From Perognathus longimembris pacificus (taxonomy: Eukaryota > Chordata > Mammalia > Rodentia > Heteromyidae), in the NCBI RefSeq assembly GCF_023159225.1, contig NC_063164.1, positions 74,543,800 through 74,607,799 of the forward strand: 64,000 nucleotides of DNA. Reading direction: 5' to 3'. Shown here piece by piece: positions 12,178 through 22,921 of this stretch. The position numbers were made by a program, and so were the translations under genes. The notes beneath the pieces were generated by a model. The model saw only the letters and a program-made list of their open reading frames with translations. It was not told where the DNA came from and did not search any database. Each line of letters starts with the position of its first letter. Within the stretch, counting starts at the first letter, position 1.

Positions 12178-12377
12178 TTTTTTTTTGGCCAGTCCTGGGC
12201 CTTGGACTCAGGGCCTGAGCACTGTCCCTGGCTTCTTCCCGCTCAAGGCTAGCACTCTGCCACTTGAGCCACAGCGCCGCTTCTGGCCGTTTTCTGTATA
12301 TGTGGTGCTGGGGAATCGAACCTAGGGCCTCGTGTATCCGAGGCAGGCACTCTTGCCACTAGGCTATATCCCCAGCC
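12178..12377 (-). mobile_element. IDL-Geo type SINE, minus strand
   Basis: The complete dimer is read on the minus strand, with a T tract (its A tail) on the left. A perfect 19-bp TSD, CTCATTGTATACTCTTTTT, flanks it at 12159-12177 and 12378-12396. The right copy of the TSD abuts the A-tail side of the neighbouring L1. The 72-codon frame (12107-12325) is a translation of this SINE. Confidence 0.95.
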
Positions 12378-12396
12378 CTCATTGTATACTCTTTTT

Positions 12397-13604
12397 AAAA
12401 AATATATATATATATATTTATTATCAAACTGAATTACAGAGAGGTTACAGTTTCATACATTAGGCATTGGATACATTCTTGTACTGTTTGTTACCTCTTC
12501 CCTTATTTCTCCCTCCCCCCTCCCCCTTACCCTTCCCCCCCATTGTTTTCTAAGTATTGTTTTTGGAGTTTGTCTTTTTATCTTTTGTCTCTCAATTTTG
12601 ATAATCCCTTTCCCTTCCCTAGTTCAAAGACAACTATACACAGTGTCTAGTGTACTCAAATGAGATACAGTGATACCACAAGGACAACCACAGGAAGGGG
12701 ATACAAGAGAAACAACAATAACAGAAAAGCTACACTTTCACACAGCATGTTGAAAGTAATTACAACAGGGATATAACACAGTTTCCATAACATGGAGTTC
12801 ATTTCACTTAGCATCATCTATGTGTTTACAAGGGCATAGCTATTGGGCTCTTGTGAACTTCTGCTATGACTAGCCTAAACCTGTACTAATAATTCCCTAT
12901 AAGGGAAACCATAGAGTCCATGTTTCTTTGGGTATGGGTCACTTCACTTAGTATAATTTTTTCCAAGTCCTTCCATTTACTTAAAATGGAGAAATGTCAT
13001 TCTTTCTAATAGAGGCATAAAACTCCATTGTGTATATGTACCACATTTTCCTGATCCACTCATCTACTGAGGGGCATCTGGATTGGTTCCACATTTTAGC
13101 AAGACAAACTGTGCTGTGAAGTATACGAGGAACTAAAAATATTAAATTCCTCCAAAGAAAATCCTCAAAGAACCAACACCCCCATCCATAAGTGGGCTAA
13201 AGACGTAAAAAGAGAGCTCTCTGAAGAGGAAATGAGAATGGCCAAGAGACACATGATGAAGTCCTCTACATCACTGGCCACAAAAGAAATGCAAATCAAA
13301 ACAACATTGAGATCCCACCTCACCCCAGGTAGAATGTCCATTATCAGGAAAACTAACAATAACAAATGCTGGAGAGGATGTGGCCAAAAGGGAACCCTAC
13401 TACATTGTGGGTAGGAATGTAAACTTGTTCACCCACTCTGGAAAGCAGTATTGAGGTTCCTCAGAAAGTCAAACATAGAGCTCCCCTATGACCCAGCAGC
13501 CCCACTCTTGGGCATCTACCCAAAAATTACAAACAGGAAAACACTAAACACAACAATGTTCATTGCAGCACAATTTTTCATTGCTAAAATATGGGACCAA
13601 CCTA
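12397..13604 (-). mobile_element. L1 insertion with internal inversion (twin-primed)
   Basis: 12397-13120 is an L1 3' end on the minus strand: tail, C-rich 3' UTR block at 12508-12540, then the ORF2 C-terminus. 13121-13604 is ORF2 sequence on the plus strand, ending exactly where the minus part begins in L1 coordinates. About 35 bp around 'GCTAAAATATGGGACCAACC' is present in both parts. This is the structure expected when a second primer copies the 5' part during target-primed reverse transcription. No clean TSD was found. The small frames here are ORF2 remnants. Confidence 0.88.
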
Positions 13605-13762
13605 CTCTATATATTTTATATCAAAAGACATACTATAATATGTTGTTTAAAAATACTCTTCTCTAAATTAGTATTTTTCCATATCAATTTACTCAGGTTT
13701 TGTATGTACCCTATGACAGTTAAAACTCCCAAAGTATTTGTAATATGCAGAATGTAACTTTT

Positions 13763-14230
13763 TTTTTTTACTGTTTCACATGGCATGTTGAAAGTAATTA
13801 CAACAGTGATATATCACTCATTTCCAAAACATGGAATTCATTTCACTTAGCATCATTTTATGTGTTCATAAGGGCATAAGTATGGGGCTCTTGTGATCTT
13901 CTGCTGTGACTAGCCTAAACCTGTGCTAATTATTCCCTATGAGGAAGACCATAGAGTCCATGTTTCTTTGGGTCTGGCTCACTTCACTTAGTATAATTTT
14001 TTTCACGTCCTTTCATTTCCTTACAAATGGGGCAATGTCATTCTTTCTGATAGAGGCAAAAAATTCCATTGTGTATATGTACCACATTTTCCTGATCCAT
14101 TCATCTACTGATGGGCATCTGGGTTGGCTCCATATTTTGGCAATGACAAATTGTGTTGCAATGAACATTGTAGTGCTGGTGGCTTTAGTGTGTTCTTGTA
14201 TGTAATCTTTTGGGTAGATGCCCAAGAGTG
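13763..14230 (-). mobile_element. L1 insertion truncated at both ends, with TSD
   Basis: This minus-strand copy covers the ORF2 C-terminus and the first part of the 3' UTR only. It begins with an A tail (T run at about 13759-13769) directly after the CATGCCATGTGAAACAG region, so it lacks the polypurine block and terminal AATAAA present in other copies. A perfect 14-bp TSD, AGAATGTAACTTTT, lies at 13749-13762 and 14231-14244, proving one retroposition event of a 3'-shortened RNA. An 82-codon minus-strand frame is an ORF2 C-terminal remnant. Confidence 0.92.
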
Positions 14231-14244
14231 AGAATGTAACTTTT

Positions 14245-14593
14245 GAGAGTTTGTGAAACATGATGAAACACTATTTAGCCTGCCTGATTTTTATAAATCC
14301 AATTATATCAGTGTTTTCTTTCCTCTCTTTCTATTTGTACTTATTGAATCCTTGTTACACTTCTTCAACCATTTATCTACTGTTCACAGACTCACAAAGA
14401 ACATCTAATAGATGAACATCTCTAGTCAGAAATGTTGTTTGTTGTTCCTTTGGAAATTCATATTTCTCATTCAGTGTCAATCTGGTTTTATTTCATGTGC
14501 CATACAGTTTTTTCCTTTGATTACTAAATGGGTGCTGTAAATCTGCATTGATTTTCATCATTATAAATGAGAAGTCTCTTTGGTTTATACCTT
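14245..14593. other. Unique DNA, nothing recognised
   Basis: No gene or repeat seen. Confidence 0.5.
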
Positions 14594-14609
14594 TCAAAAT
14601 CTCTTTCTC

Positions 14610-14646
14610 AGGGCTGGGAATATGGCCTAGTGGTAAAGTACTCACC
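14610..14646 (+). mobile_element. 37-bp SINE 5' fragment with perfect TSD, no tail
   Basis: Only the first 37 bases of the IDL left monomer (AGGGCTGGGAATATGGCC through the anticodon-stem region) are present. They are flanked by a perfect 16-bp duplication, TCAAAATCTCTTTCTC, at 14594-14609 and 14647-14662. There is no A tail. The structure fits the published class of tailless retropseudogenes made from tRNA or tRNA-related SINE RNAs cut in a loop. Confidence 0.8.
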
Positions 14647-14653
14647 TCAAAAT

Positions 14654-14664
14654 CTCTTTCTCTC

Positions 14665-14708
<44 letters not shown>

Positions 14709-14763
14709 AACCAACTTCCTCTCCTCCAGTTTCTCCACCTGTACAGAGACACAGGGAAGATTG

Positions 14764-14831
<68 letters not shown>
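14654..14831. repeat. Two (TC)n microsatellite blocks
   Basis: TC runs occupy 14654-14705 and 14767-14830, separated by about 60 bp of unique sequence. The long Ser/Leu-rich and Arg/Glu-rich frames on both strands here are translations of the dinucleotide repeat, not genes. Confidence 0.96.
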
Positions 14832-14834
<3 letters not shown>

Positions 14835-15064
14835 TCCTCCGTAGCTATCATCTGATATCATTACCTTAACATCTCCCACTTTACATCTACTATTTGCTGT
14901 AATGATAATTTGGAGTTATGGAGAAAATATGTCAGCTTCATCATGTTATGAAAAATGGATGTTTGATTTCATAATTTTGTACTAATTTGTTTTTAGAGAA
15001 AAGTTATTGTATTGAAAGTTTTATGAAATCAAATGTCTACTGAAATTAAATATGAACCTAAAAT

Positions 15065-15135
15065 TGTGTCTCAGTATAGAATCAATGTTTGTGAATATTT
15101 TATTTAGACTTAATTGTGTCATATTATTTACTAAA

Positions 15136-15137
<2 letters not shown>
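15065..15137 (+). repeat. Left copy of a local duplicated segment
   Basis: TGTGTCTCAGTATAGAATCA and what follows to the GT repeat match 17804-17878 closely (few substitutions over about 75 bp). Both copies run into a GT-rich stretch and then a minus-strand 7SL-type SINE. The matching part is not a repeat family I recognise. Confidence 0.75.

Positions 15138-15175
<38 letters not shown>
15138..15175. repeat. (GT)n microsatellite
   Basis: About 19 GT units lie at the tail side of the adjacent minus-strand SINE. Confidence 0.95.
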
Positions 15176-15178
<3 letters not shown>

Positions 15179-15395
15179 GGCCTTAAACTAAGGGCCTGGG
15201 TGCTGTTCCTTAGCTTCCTATTTTGCTCATGTATTTTGCTATTTGAGCCACTGCTCCATTTCTGGCTTTTTGGTGGCTAATTGGAGGTAAGAGTTTCATG
15301 AATTTTCTCGTAAGGCTAACTTCAAACCTTGATTCTCAAATCTTAGCCTCCTGAATAACTAGAATTATAAGCATTAGCTGATGATGCTGAGTCAC
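15176..15395 (-). mobile_element. Old composite SINE: 7SL-like plus Geo-like halves
   Basis: On the minus strand a 7SL-like half (plus strand CCTCCTGAATAACTAGAATT near 15350) precedes a Geo-like half (plus strand GGGCCTGGGTGCTG and TATTTGAGCCACTGCTCC). The linker, GGTGGCTAATTGGAGGTAAG, is shared with the copy at 52665. Confidence 0.8.
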
Positions 15396-15715
15396 TCATT
15401 ATGGTTTTGCAGTAGAAAAAGTTATTATAGAAAAGAATCATATTAACTTTCTGCTACTTCCTCTGTAAAAGTAAAAGTAAATAGCTTTTATTTGTAAATC
15501 ACTACACAAGGTACAAACCGATTATTACAAGTATTGATATTTAAATGGTTATTAATATACATCTAAATGACATTTTAACCTAAAGTTTTGAGTACCCAGA
15601 TTCATATAGATTATTATATGTTTTCTATATGACAATTTACTAAATCTACTTTTAGCAAACTATGATAAAGTTAAATAGGTTTTCAAAATTACACAGTGAT
15701 AGAAACCCAAACTAA
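15396..15715. other. Unique AT-rich DNA, nothing recognised
   Basis: No gene or repeat was recognised between the composite SINE and the L1 3' end. Confidence 0.5.
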
Positions 15716-15725
15716 ATGCTTTTTA

Positions 15726-15998
15726 AAAAAAAATTTTTTATAGTCAAACTGATGTACAGAGAGGTTACAGTTTCATACGTTAGGCATTGGATACATTTCT
15801 TGTACTGTTTGTTACCTCCTCACTCATTTCCCCCTCCCCCTCCCCCTTTCCCTTTCCCCCCTCCCCCATGAGTTGTTCAGTTCATTTACACCAAACAGTT
15901 TTGCAAGTATTGCTTTTGTAGTTGTTTGTCTTTTTTTTACCCTGTGTCTCTCGATTTCGGTATTCCCCTCCAATTTCCTAGTTCTAATACCAGTATAG
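15726..15998 (-). mobile_element. L1 3' UTR end, truncated
   Basis: The minus strand carries about 270 bp of the common L1 3' UTR including the polypurine block (C-rich on plus, 15825-15870). The flanks ATGCTTTTTA (15716-15725) and ATGGCTTTTTA (15999-16009) are a likely imperfect TSD. Confidence 0.88.
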
Positions 15999-16009
15999 AT
16001 GGCTTTTTA

Positions 16010-17803
16010 TAGCAATAATTCATAGACCTCTGCTTTGAGATAGTTGCATCTAAAGAAGCATAGGGTATGGACACATCCTGGTAAGGTTAATATCTCAACT
16101 TCGCCACTTTCTAATGGAGAGCGTGCTTAACGTCCTTCTCATAGGTTTACCAGCATTAATATGAAAATATCAAGAGAAGTTGAACATCCTAATCTGAAAA
16201 TCCTTTCAAAGCACCCTTAAAACTGAAATGTATTCAGTGGTTTTAGAAGAACACAAGTGGAAATTTCCCCACCAAACTATAACTATAAAACTATAACTAT
16301 AAAACTCTCAGGCTATAATATGTTCAAGAGCTATGTTAAACATAACAATTAATCATTCAGATTTGAGTTTTAGTCTCAAGATAACATGAATAGTCTTGAA
16401 TAGTCTCAAGATATCTTTTTTTGTACTATGCATTCTCTCTGTTTCCTTATACTCTCTTTATCAATTCATTTGAACTTTGTGCAACATATGTTAAACTTGG
16501 CACACAGAAGTCATTACAGGGTCCAGTTGTGTTCTACAAATATAAAGAATTTTTAAAATAGAGCTTAATCGTTTATAGAACTCTTTCACATTTGGATAGT
16601 CATTTACCTATATATTTCCATAAGAAAATGTTGCAACAAATGCTTTATGTGTGTGTTCATTTAAAGTGAAAATATATTTGAGATCTTGGGGCTTGAGAAT
16701 TCTTTTTCTAATAAAATCTTGTATTATGTTTTCTCAAGGTACCATACTATTATGTATATCTGCATGAGTTTATGGATTTTATCTTTGTCAAATTCCACTT
16801 AAATAACAGATTAATTTAAGAAATGTTAGGAAAACTATGATTATTTTATATTTTCAAAAACTTATCTTTATTTTATTTTGAGATGGATTCATGACAGTTT
16901 TTTAAAGCTACTCTGTTTAAGATCATTCTGCACAGATTTTCATGTAGCTGTCTTTTAAAAGTCATTTTTCCTCTTTTCTTTGTTTACATATGACCACTTC
17001 TAACAGCTCCTGGTGTATTACAGCTAAAGTATCCTTTCTCTTAACTAACTTTAAATTTTATTTTGTCTTCAACAAAATGAATAATAACTCATTAGATAAT
17101 CTATATTAGCATCTTCTGTTCTACTTAAAGATTTAACAATTTGTGTGGTTCAAACAGTAAAACAGGCATTTGGCATGTCATTAAAATTGACATAAAATCG
17201 TGCTCCAGACTCTTATAACTGTTCTGACTCCTCATTATGTACAAGAACCTTTAACATGGCAGCATGAGATTCAAAGGAAAATTTTGTCAAAGGAGGTCAG
17301 GACCCCATTAAGGGTGGGGTTTCTAACTCATAAGCTAACAAGTGTCAGTCAGAAAACTGAAATGAGTGAAGTCAGTATGAGATTAGACAGATAGGGCTTG
17401 AGGAAGATCTTAACGATCAGAGACACGGATGCCTCATTTACAGTAACAGCTATGAAACCCAGTAACTTTCAGCCAAGCAACAATACATGTTTAGTATTTC
17501 ACCTCATTAGCTATTTTATCAGAATAGTGTTATTTTTCAAAAAACGTCAAAATGTTTAAATCTTGAGAATCAGTTCACTGTGGAATTAATTGACACTGTA
17601 GCTAACATATGTGTATGAGATTTGCAGTATACCAACCTGTACTTGGTAAGTCTTTCTTGTTAGCAAGGTGATTTACAACATAAATAAAAGGGATGAGGAG
17701 TGGGTTAACAAAAGGTCTAAGCCTTCATAATCCTCTGCTTAACAGGTCCTTTTCCCACTTATATCAATAGGACCAAATTTTCTGAAAGTTTAACACAAGA
17801 AAG
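16010..17803. other. Unique AT-rich DNA, nothing recognised
   Basis: A small tandem of AACTATAACTATAAA-type units lies near 16276-16306. Otherwise no gene or repeat was recognised. A 64-codon frame at 17200-17394 has no motifs. Confidence 0.5.
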
Positions 17804-17886
17804 TGTGTCTCAGTATAGTATTAATGTTTGTGAGTATTTTATTTAGACTGAATTGTATCATATTATATACTAAACTACTGTGTGTG
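17804..17886 (+). repeat. Right copy of the local duplicated segment
   Basis: It aligns with 15065-15137, starting at TGTGTCTCAGTATAG and ending in a short GTGTGTG stretch, here followed by a G-rich run. Upstream flanks of the two copies do not match. Confidence 0.75.
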
Positions 17887-17904
17887 CGGGGGGGAGGGTA
17901 AACG

Positions 17905-18018
17905 ATATAGAGTCACATTTTTTTTCTTGCCACAGCTGGCTTTGAGCTATGATCCTCAGATCTCAGCCGCCTGAGTAGTAGCTAGGATTACAAGCATGAG
18001 ACACCAGTTCCTGGCTAC
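17905..18018 (-). mobile_element. 7SL-like SINE half
   Basis: The plus strand reads CCTCAGATCTCAGCCGCCTG then AGTAGCTAGGATTACAAGCA, the complement of a 7SL/B1-type SINE. The Geo-like half seen at 15176-15395 is missing, apart from a few linker bases (GGTAAACGATATAGAGTC). This suggests an internal deletion after duplication. Confidence 0.78.
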
Positions 18019-18019
18019 A

Positions 18020-21000
18020 TTCTTAATTAAGGAAGTGAATTTAAAAATGTCTCTCATGGTAAAACAACCCTAAACAAATACACTATATGTTCACATTTAT
18101 AGCCACTTATAGTTCTTTTCACCTAGTATCAGAAGGTTAGCCTGTAATCAATAGTACTCTAATGATGAGACTTTGACAGAATTCACACAGACAGGCTGGC
18201 TACTTTTGGATCTCTACTTCTCCTTTTCAACTTTTGAGTCTAAGAATCCTCAATGAATTTTCTTTATTAATTAATTTCACTTACCATCTTCTTTTCTTAT
18301 CAATTTTCCAGCTCTTCAAAGCATCTGTTAAGCCCTTCTGCAACTTCCTTCTCTGAAATTCTTTCTGGTTAGGTTTTGCTTGGGTTATTTGATCTTTATG
18401 TAGCAACCTAGTAGCTTTCAAACCCTAAACTATTCCATATTTGAAGAAAAGCTTTCAGTAAGTTGTTAGCTTACTGCTTTGTATACCATAAAGGAATTGC
18501 TGATGTCGTGGGAACATTCCAATTGTTAGTGCTGTTGCCAGAGTTTTTCTTAGCTATTCAATAACTAAAGCTCAAAGTTATTCACATCCGTCTAAGTGCA
18601 TTTCTGGGACTAAAGTAGAATATTAGACATGAATATTTATTTTGTACACTAAGTTGTTTATTATGTAAGTGAAGCCTGTGCATGTCTAACTTCCATCTTT
18701 CGTAGCAAATATTTCTAATTTTCATTCTCATTTTAGGATATACCAGTTTTAGAGATATTCATGTCCATTTTTTATTTAGAATTTTTGACATTTGTATACA
18801 GACAAACAAAAACTTGTTGCCACCATTATTGTGAAGGGAACCTGAAGCAAAATGACAAGAGGGACTACACTATAATGAAATTGTGGATATTGCCACATGA
18901 TCCATCTTCCACATATCTGTACAAGAAAAAATCTCAACATTAAATCAACCTTGGAAAGTAATCGTAAATGGCAGTATCATACAGAGATTATAAATGAGGA
19001 ATGAAGAATTAGTTCACTGTTACTGGATACAGTGTCTCAATAACTTCTCAGGTTTGTTTATTTTATCATTGAAACTTCTCCCATTTTCTTAGACACTCAG
19101 GTTTAGTCCTCCCAAAACAAAGCTCCCATATTTTTACATTATATTTTCTGCCAAATTAAACTCAAACTCTTCTATTTCCACAAAAGGCTGAACAACATTA
19201 CCACATCATGCTACCATTCCTACTTAATGTATTGATTCATAAAAGCCCCTACTGATAATTATAAACCAATATCATTATAGTCACAAGAATAAAATATATG
19301 AGTAATATCTGTTCTATCACTTAAAATACTTCTAATGTTCCATACATGTAAATAATTTGTTCCAATTCAGCATTAAACTATCCTAAAAGCCATTAAAAAC
19401 TACCATGGACATTAATGGAAAGAGCATAATATGTGCTTTGAAAGAATTAAATTTTACCAAGGAGTAATTATTATGGATTCTATGATAAATCTAGGCTAGA
19501 CTGATGAGAGAAGGACTTTGCCTCAGAGAGGAAAATAATGCAGTAAAGATTATGCCATCACTGGATAACTGATGAGAATGGACACAGGCATAGAAAGCCC
19601 AGTGAAAGTGAAGCTGAAGTTCAATACCATGCAAACATCATACATTTTCTTAAGTCCAGTCAGTTGCCTCCAAAGGCTACTCATTAATGTTTCATTCTGA
19701 TTACATAACACAGTTTATGGTAACATTGAACATTAGAGGAAAAAAAAACAAAGAAAACATTTTTGAAAATGTTTCAAGAGATCTCACAATCTTCACTAGC
19801 TTGATTCCTAAGGTGAAGCTATGGAGTCATGTCTTCATTTATGCTTCCAATACCCTTGCTCCACTTACTGGTTTTCTTTACTCATTAGAAATTGTAATCA
19901 TGGATCAAGCTAACTGTTTCCCTATTCCATGTCAGTTCATAACTGAAGGAAAAAAACATAAGCTTGCTACTTACTTTAGCTCATAAACAAGAACCTTAAT
20001 GTTTACATGGAGACATGCTACGGTGTTTTCCATCCCACTCTCTTGGATTATTGCATTCTGTGCTCTACAAAATATCCCAAACCCTACCTTCAGACACTGG
20101 AGTAAGTTTTTCCTTTGGCTTCTTACTTCATAAAGAAATTTTAAGAAATAAGAAAACATTTCATAGACTCCAACTATTACATCAACCAAGTGACCAACAA
20201 CCAGAACTATGCAGTTTGACCTCAGTTTTTAATGATTTGTGTAATCATAATGGGCATTATTATATAGAGAAAGAACAATATAGGTTAGGTAAACATAGCC
20301 ACAACTGTACAGAAAATTAATGATTCTACCTAACCCAGATCTATATAAGGGTATAAAAGATAAAATTCATTTGCATATGGCTGTAAAAGATACACCTCTC
20401 TCATTATCATACCCTCAGTTATCCTCCCCGGCACCATCATACTTTAGTTTACTTGCTCCTGTTATCATCAACCTGCTGTTGTTTACTCCATTTTATCCTT
20501 TCTAAATCCTCTTTCCTTTTCTAGTTAGCTGAGCCATCACTTTTCATTCGTTTACAACAGCATTCCTAAGGACAGATTGAACTTGCTGTCACAAATTTCT
20601 CTCTCCTTTTTCTGTCTACAGACCATGTAAGAAAATGATTCATTGAAACACGGGTTGATGCTCCTTACATCAAGACCACCATTGCCTCCATTTTGTTATA
20701 TCCAACACTTGGTTGTCAAACATTCCTGATGTGTATGCCCTTTCTTCATTTTGTTTTCATGATGCCACAATCAAGATCTCACATCTCTGTTTTCTTTCTC
20801 CCAGACTCTCTTTTTACTGTTTTCTCTTGTCATGTTGGATGACATAGGAGATGGCCGCAATATAGGTTCTTTTTTCAAATTATGTTTATTGTATTAAACG
20901 TTACACTCTGACTTGTGGCTTTATATCTCTGTGTCGATTATTCTCAAATATTCTTTCTATAACTGAGAACCATAGTCCCAATATTCAGATGGAGGGCAAA

Positions 21001-22025
21001 TGGAGAGTTAACGTTCTAGTGGAAAGAAAATAATTCTTCACAACTGATTCACTATTTTTTCTCTTCCCAAAGACTCCCACAGTAACATATTCATAGTTCT
21101 GTACAAACCATCTTTAAAAAAAGAGCCAGAACCATCACTAAATACTCATCTGCTGACAATCAGGAAAAAAATAAATAGAATTAATTGATTGGTTGAGAAT
21201 TCTTTAGTGAAACATTTATAAAGCATGAGAAATTTGCATAGTTGCTACTTAAACAGGCTGGATAATAACACTTTCTAAGAAAATAAATGAGGAAGAAAGA
21301 GCCTTTTTAACCCTGCGGCTGCATATACTTATATAATCTCCAAACTGCAAATCAACTGTGAATTACTCATTATTTCAGTATCCATATTTTCCAACCAGTA
21401 TTTTCTAGTGCCAAAATGACTTTTTCAAAGAGTTGAAGTTCAACTATATTACATACAGTTTTGCTGGCCATTGAAAAGTGATGAGTATTTGGAAATTATA
21501 AAGTCTTTTTTTTTTCTAATTTGGCTGACCAAGTTAACAGATGTCTCACATAATACTTTTTATACTAATTCTTCCCGATGTTAGCAACATTCAGTTAAAG
21601 ACGAAATTACCCTTTGCCACCTTTCAGGATGACAAAATCACTAATCATTTTTTAAACTCAGTTTCTGCATTTCGTGACTTTGTAGAACTCCATAAACTTC
21701 TGTTTCCTCTTCTGGAAATATGCATTTCTTTGTCAGTTTCCTAAGAAATTACTTTGAAAACTATTGACTTGGCCCAACAAATAATTCACAATTCAATCTG
21801 CTGATCTGGTATTAAGTATGATTTCTAATAAATTCACTGTGGACATAGATATGGTATGAAGAAAATTGTATTACTTGGATATTCTCTCCCAATATATAGA
21901 TTTTATGCCTTCTCATTCAAATCTTTATTCTTATTTTCTACTCACATATTATTATTCCTGTTTCATTTATTCTTATTCCTATTTATTTACTCACACTGCA
22001 TTAATTCCACTAATATACTGGGAGG
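18020..22025. other. Unique AT-rich DNA, about 4 kb without recognisable repeats
   Basis: Several frames of 60-101 codons (for example 19687-19986 and 20015-20320) overlap each other on both strands, have no family resemblance and lack exon-like edges. I see no gene. Confidence 0.5.
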
Positions 22026-22035
22026 GAAAAAGACT

Positions 22036-22911
22036 ATTTTTTATACTTATTTATTGTCAACGTGATGTACAGAGAGGTTACAGTTACATATGTGAGGTCT
22101 TGGGTACATTTCTTGTATTGTTTGTTACCTCCTCCCTCATTTCCTCCCTCCCCCTCCCCCTCCTCCTCCCCCTCCCCCTCCCTCTTCTCCTCTCCCCCCA
22201 GAAGTTGTTCAGTTATTTTACACCAAATGGATTTGCAAGTATTGCTTTTGGAGTCATTTGTCTTTTTATCCTTTGTCTCTTGATTTTGCTATTCCTTTTC
22301 ACTTCTCTAGTTCTAATACCAGTATATACAGTATCCAGTGTACTCAGATGAGATACAGTGATAGTGCGAGTACAACCACAGGAAGGTGATACAAGAGGAC
22401 CATCAACAATAGAAACTATGGTTTCACATGGCATGTTGAAAGTATTTACAACAGTGATATAACAGTTGTTTCCATAACATGGAGTTCATTTCACTTATCG
22501 TCATCTTATGCACTCATAGGGGCATAGCTATCAGGCTCTTGTGATCCTCTGCTGTGACTAGCCTAAACCTGTGCTAATTATTCCCTATGAGGGGAACCAT
22601 AGAGCCCATGTTTCTTTGGGTCTGGCTCACTTCACTTAGTATAATTTTTTCCAAGTTCTTCCATTCCCTTACGAATGGGGCAATGTCATTCTTTCTGATA
22701 GAGGCATAAAATCCCATTGTGTATATGTACCACATTTTCCTGATTCATTCGTCTACTGAGGGGCATCTGGGTTGGTTCCATATTTTAGCTAGGACAAATT
22801 GTGCTGTGATGAACATTGCTGTGCTGGTAGTTTTAGTGTGTTTTTGTTTGCGGTTTTTGGGTAGATGCCCCAAAGTGGGGCTGCTGGGTCATAGGGGAGC
22901 CTATGTTTAGC
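22036..22911 (-). mobile_element. L1 insertion, 5'-truncated, with TSD
   Basis: The minus strand carries 876 bp: A-rich tail, polypurine block (C-rich on plus, 22138-22200), 3' UTR and ORF2 C-terminus up to the 'GACCCAGCAGCCCCAC' region. A 10-bp TSD, GAAAAAGACT, lies at 22026-22035 and 22912-22921. The 161-codon plus-strand frame starting at 21866 runs antisense through this L1 and is not a gene. Confidence 0.94.
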
Positions 22912-22921
22912 GAAAAAGACT

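Noticed and set aside
14493..14879. Long Arg/Glu-rich and Ser/Leu-rich frames on both strands
   Set aside because: They are translations of TC dinucleotide repeats, which stay open in several frames by composition.
21866..22351. 161-codon plus-strand frame
   Set aside because: Most of it runs antisense through a minus-strand L1 3' UTR and its C-rich block.
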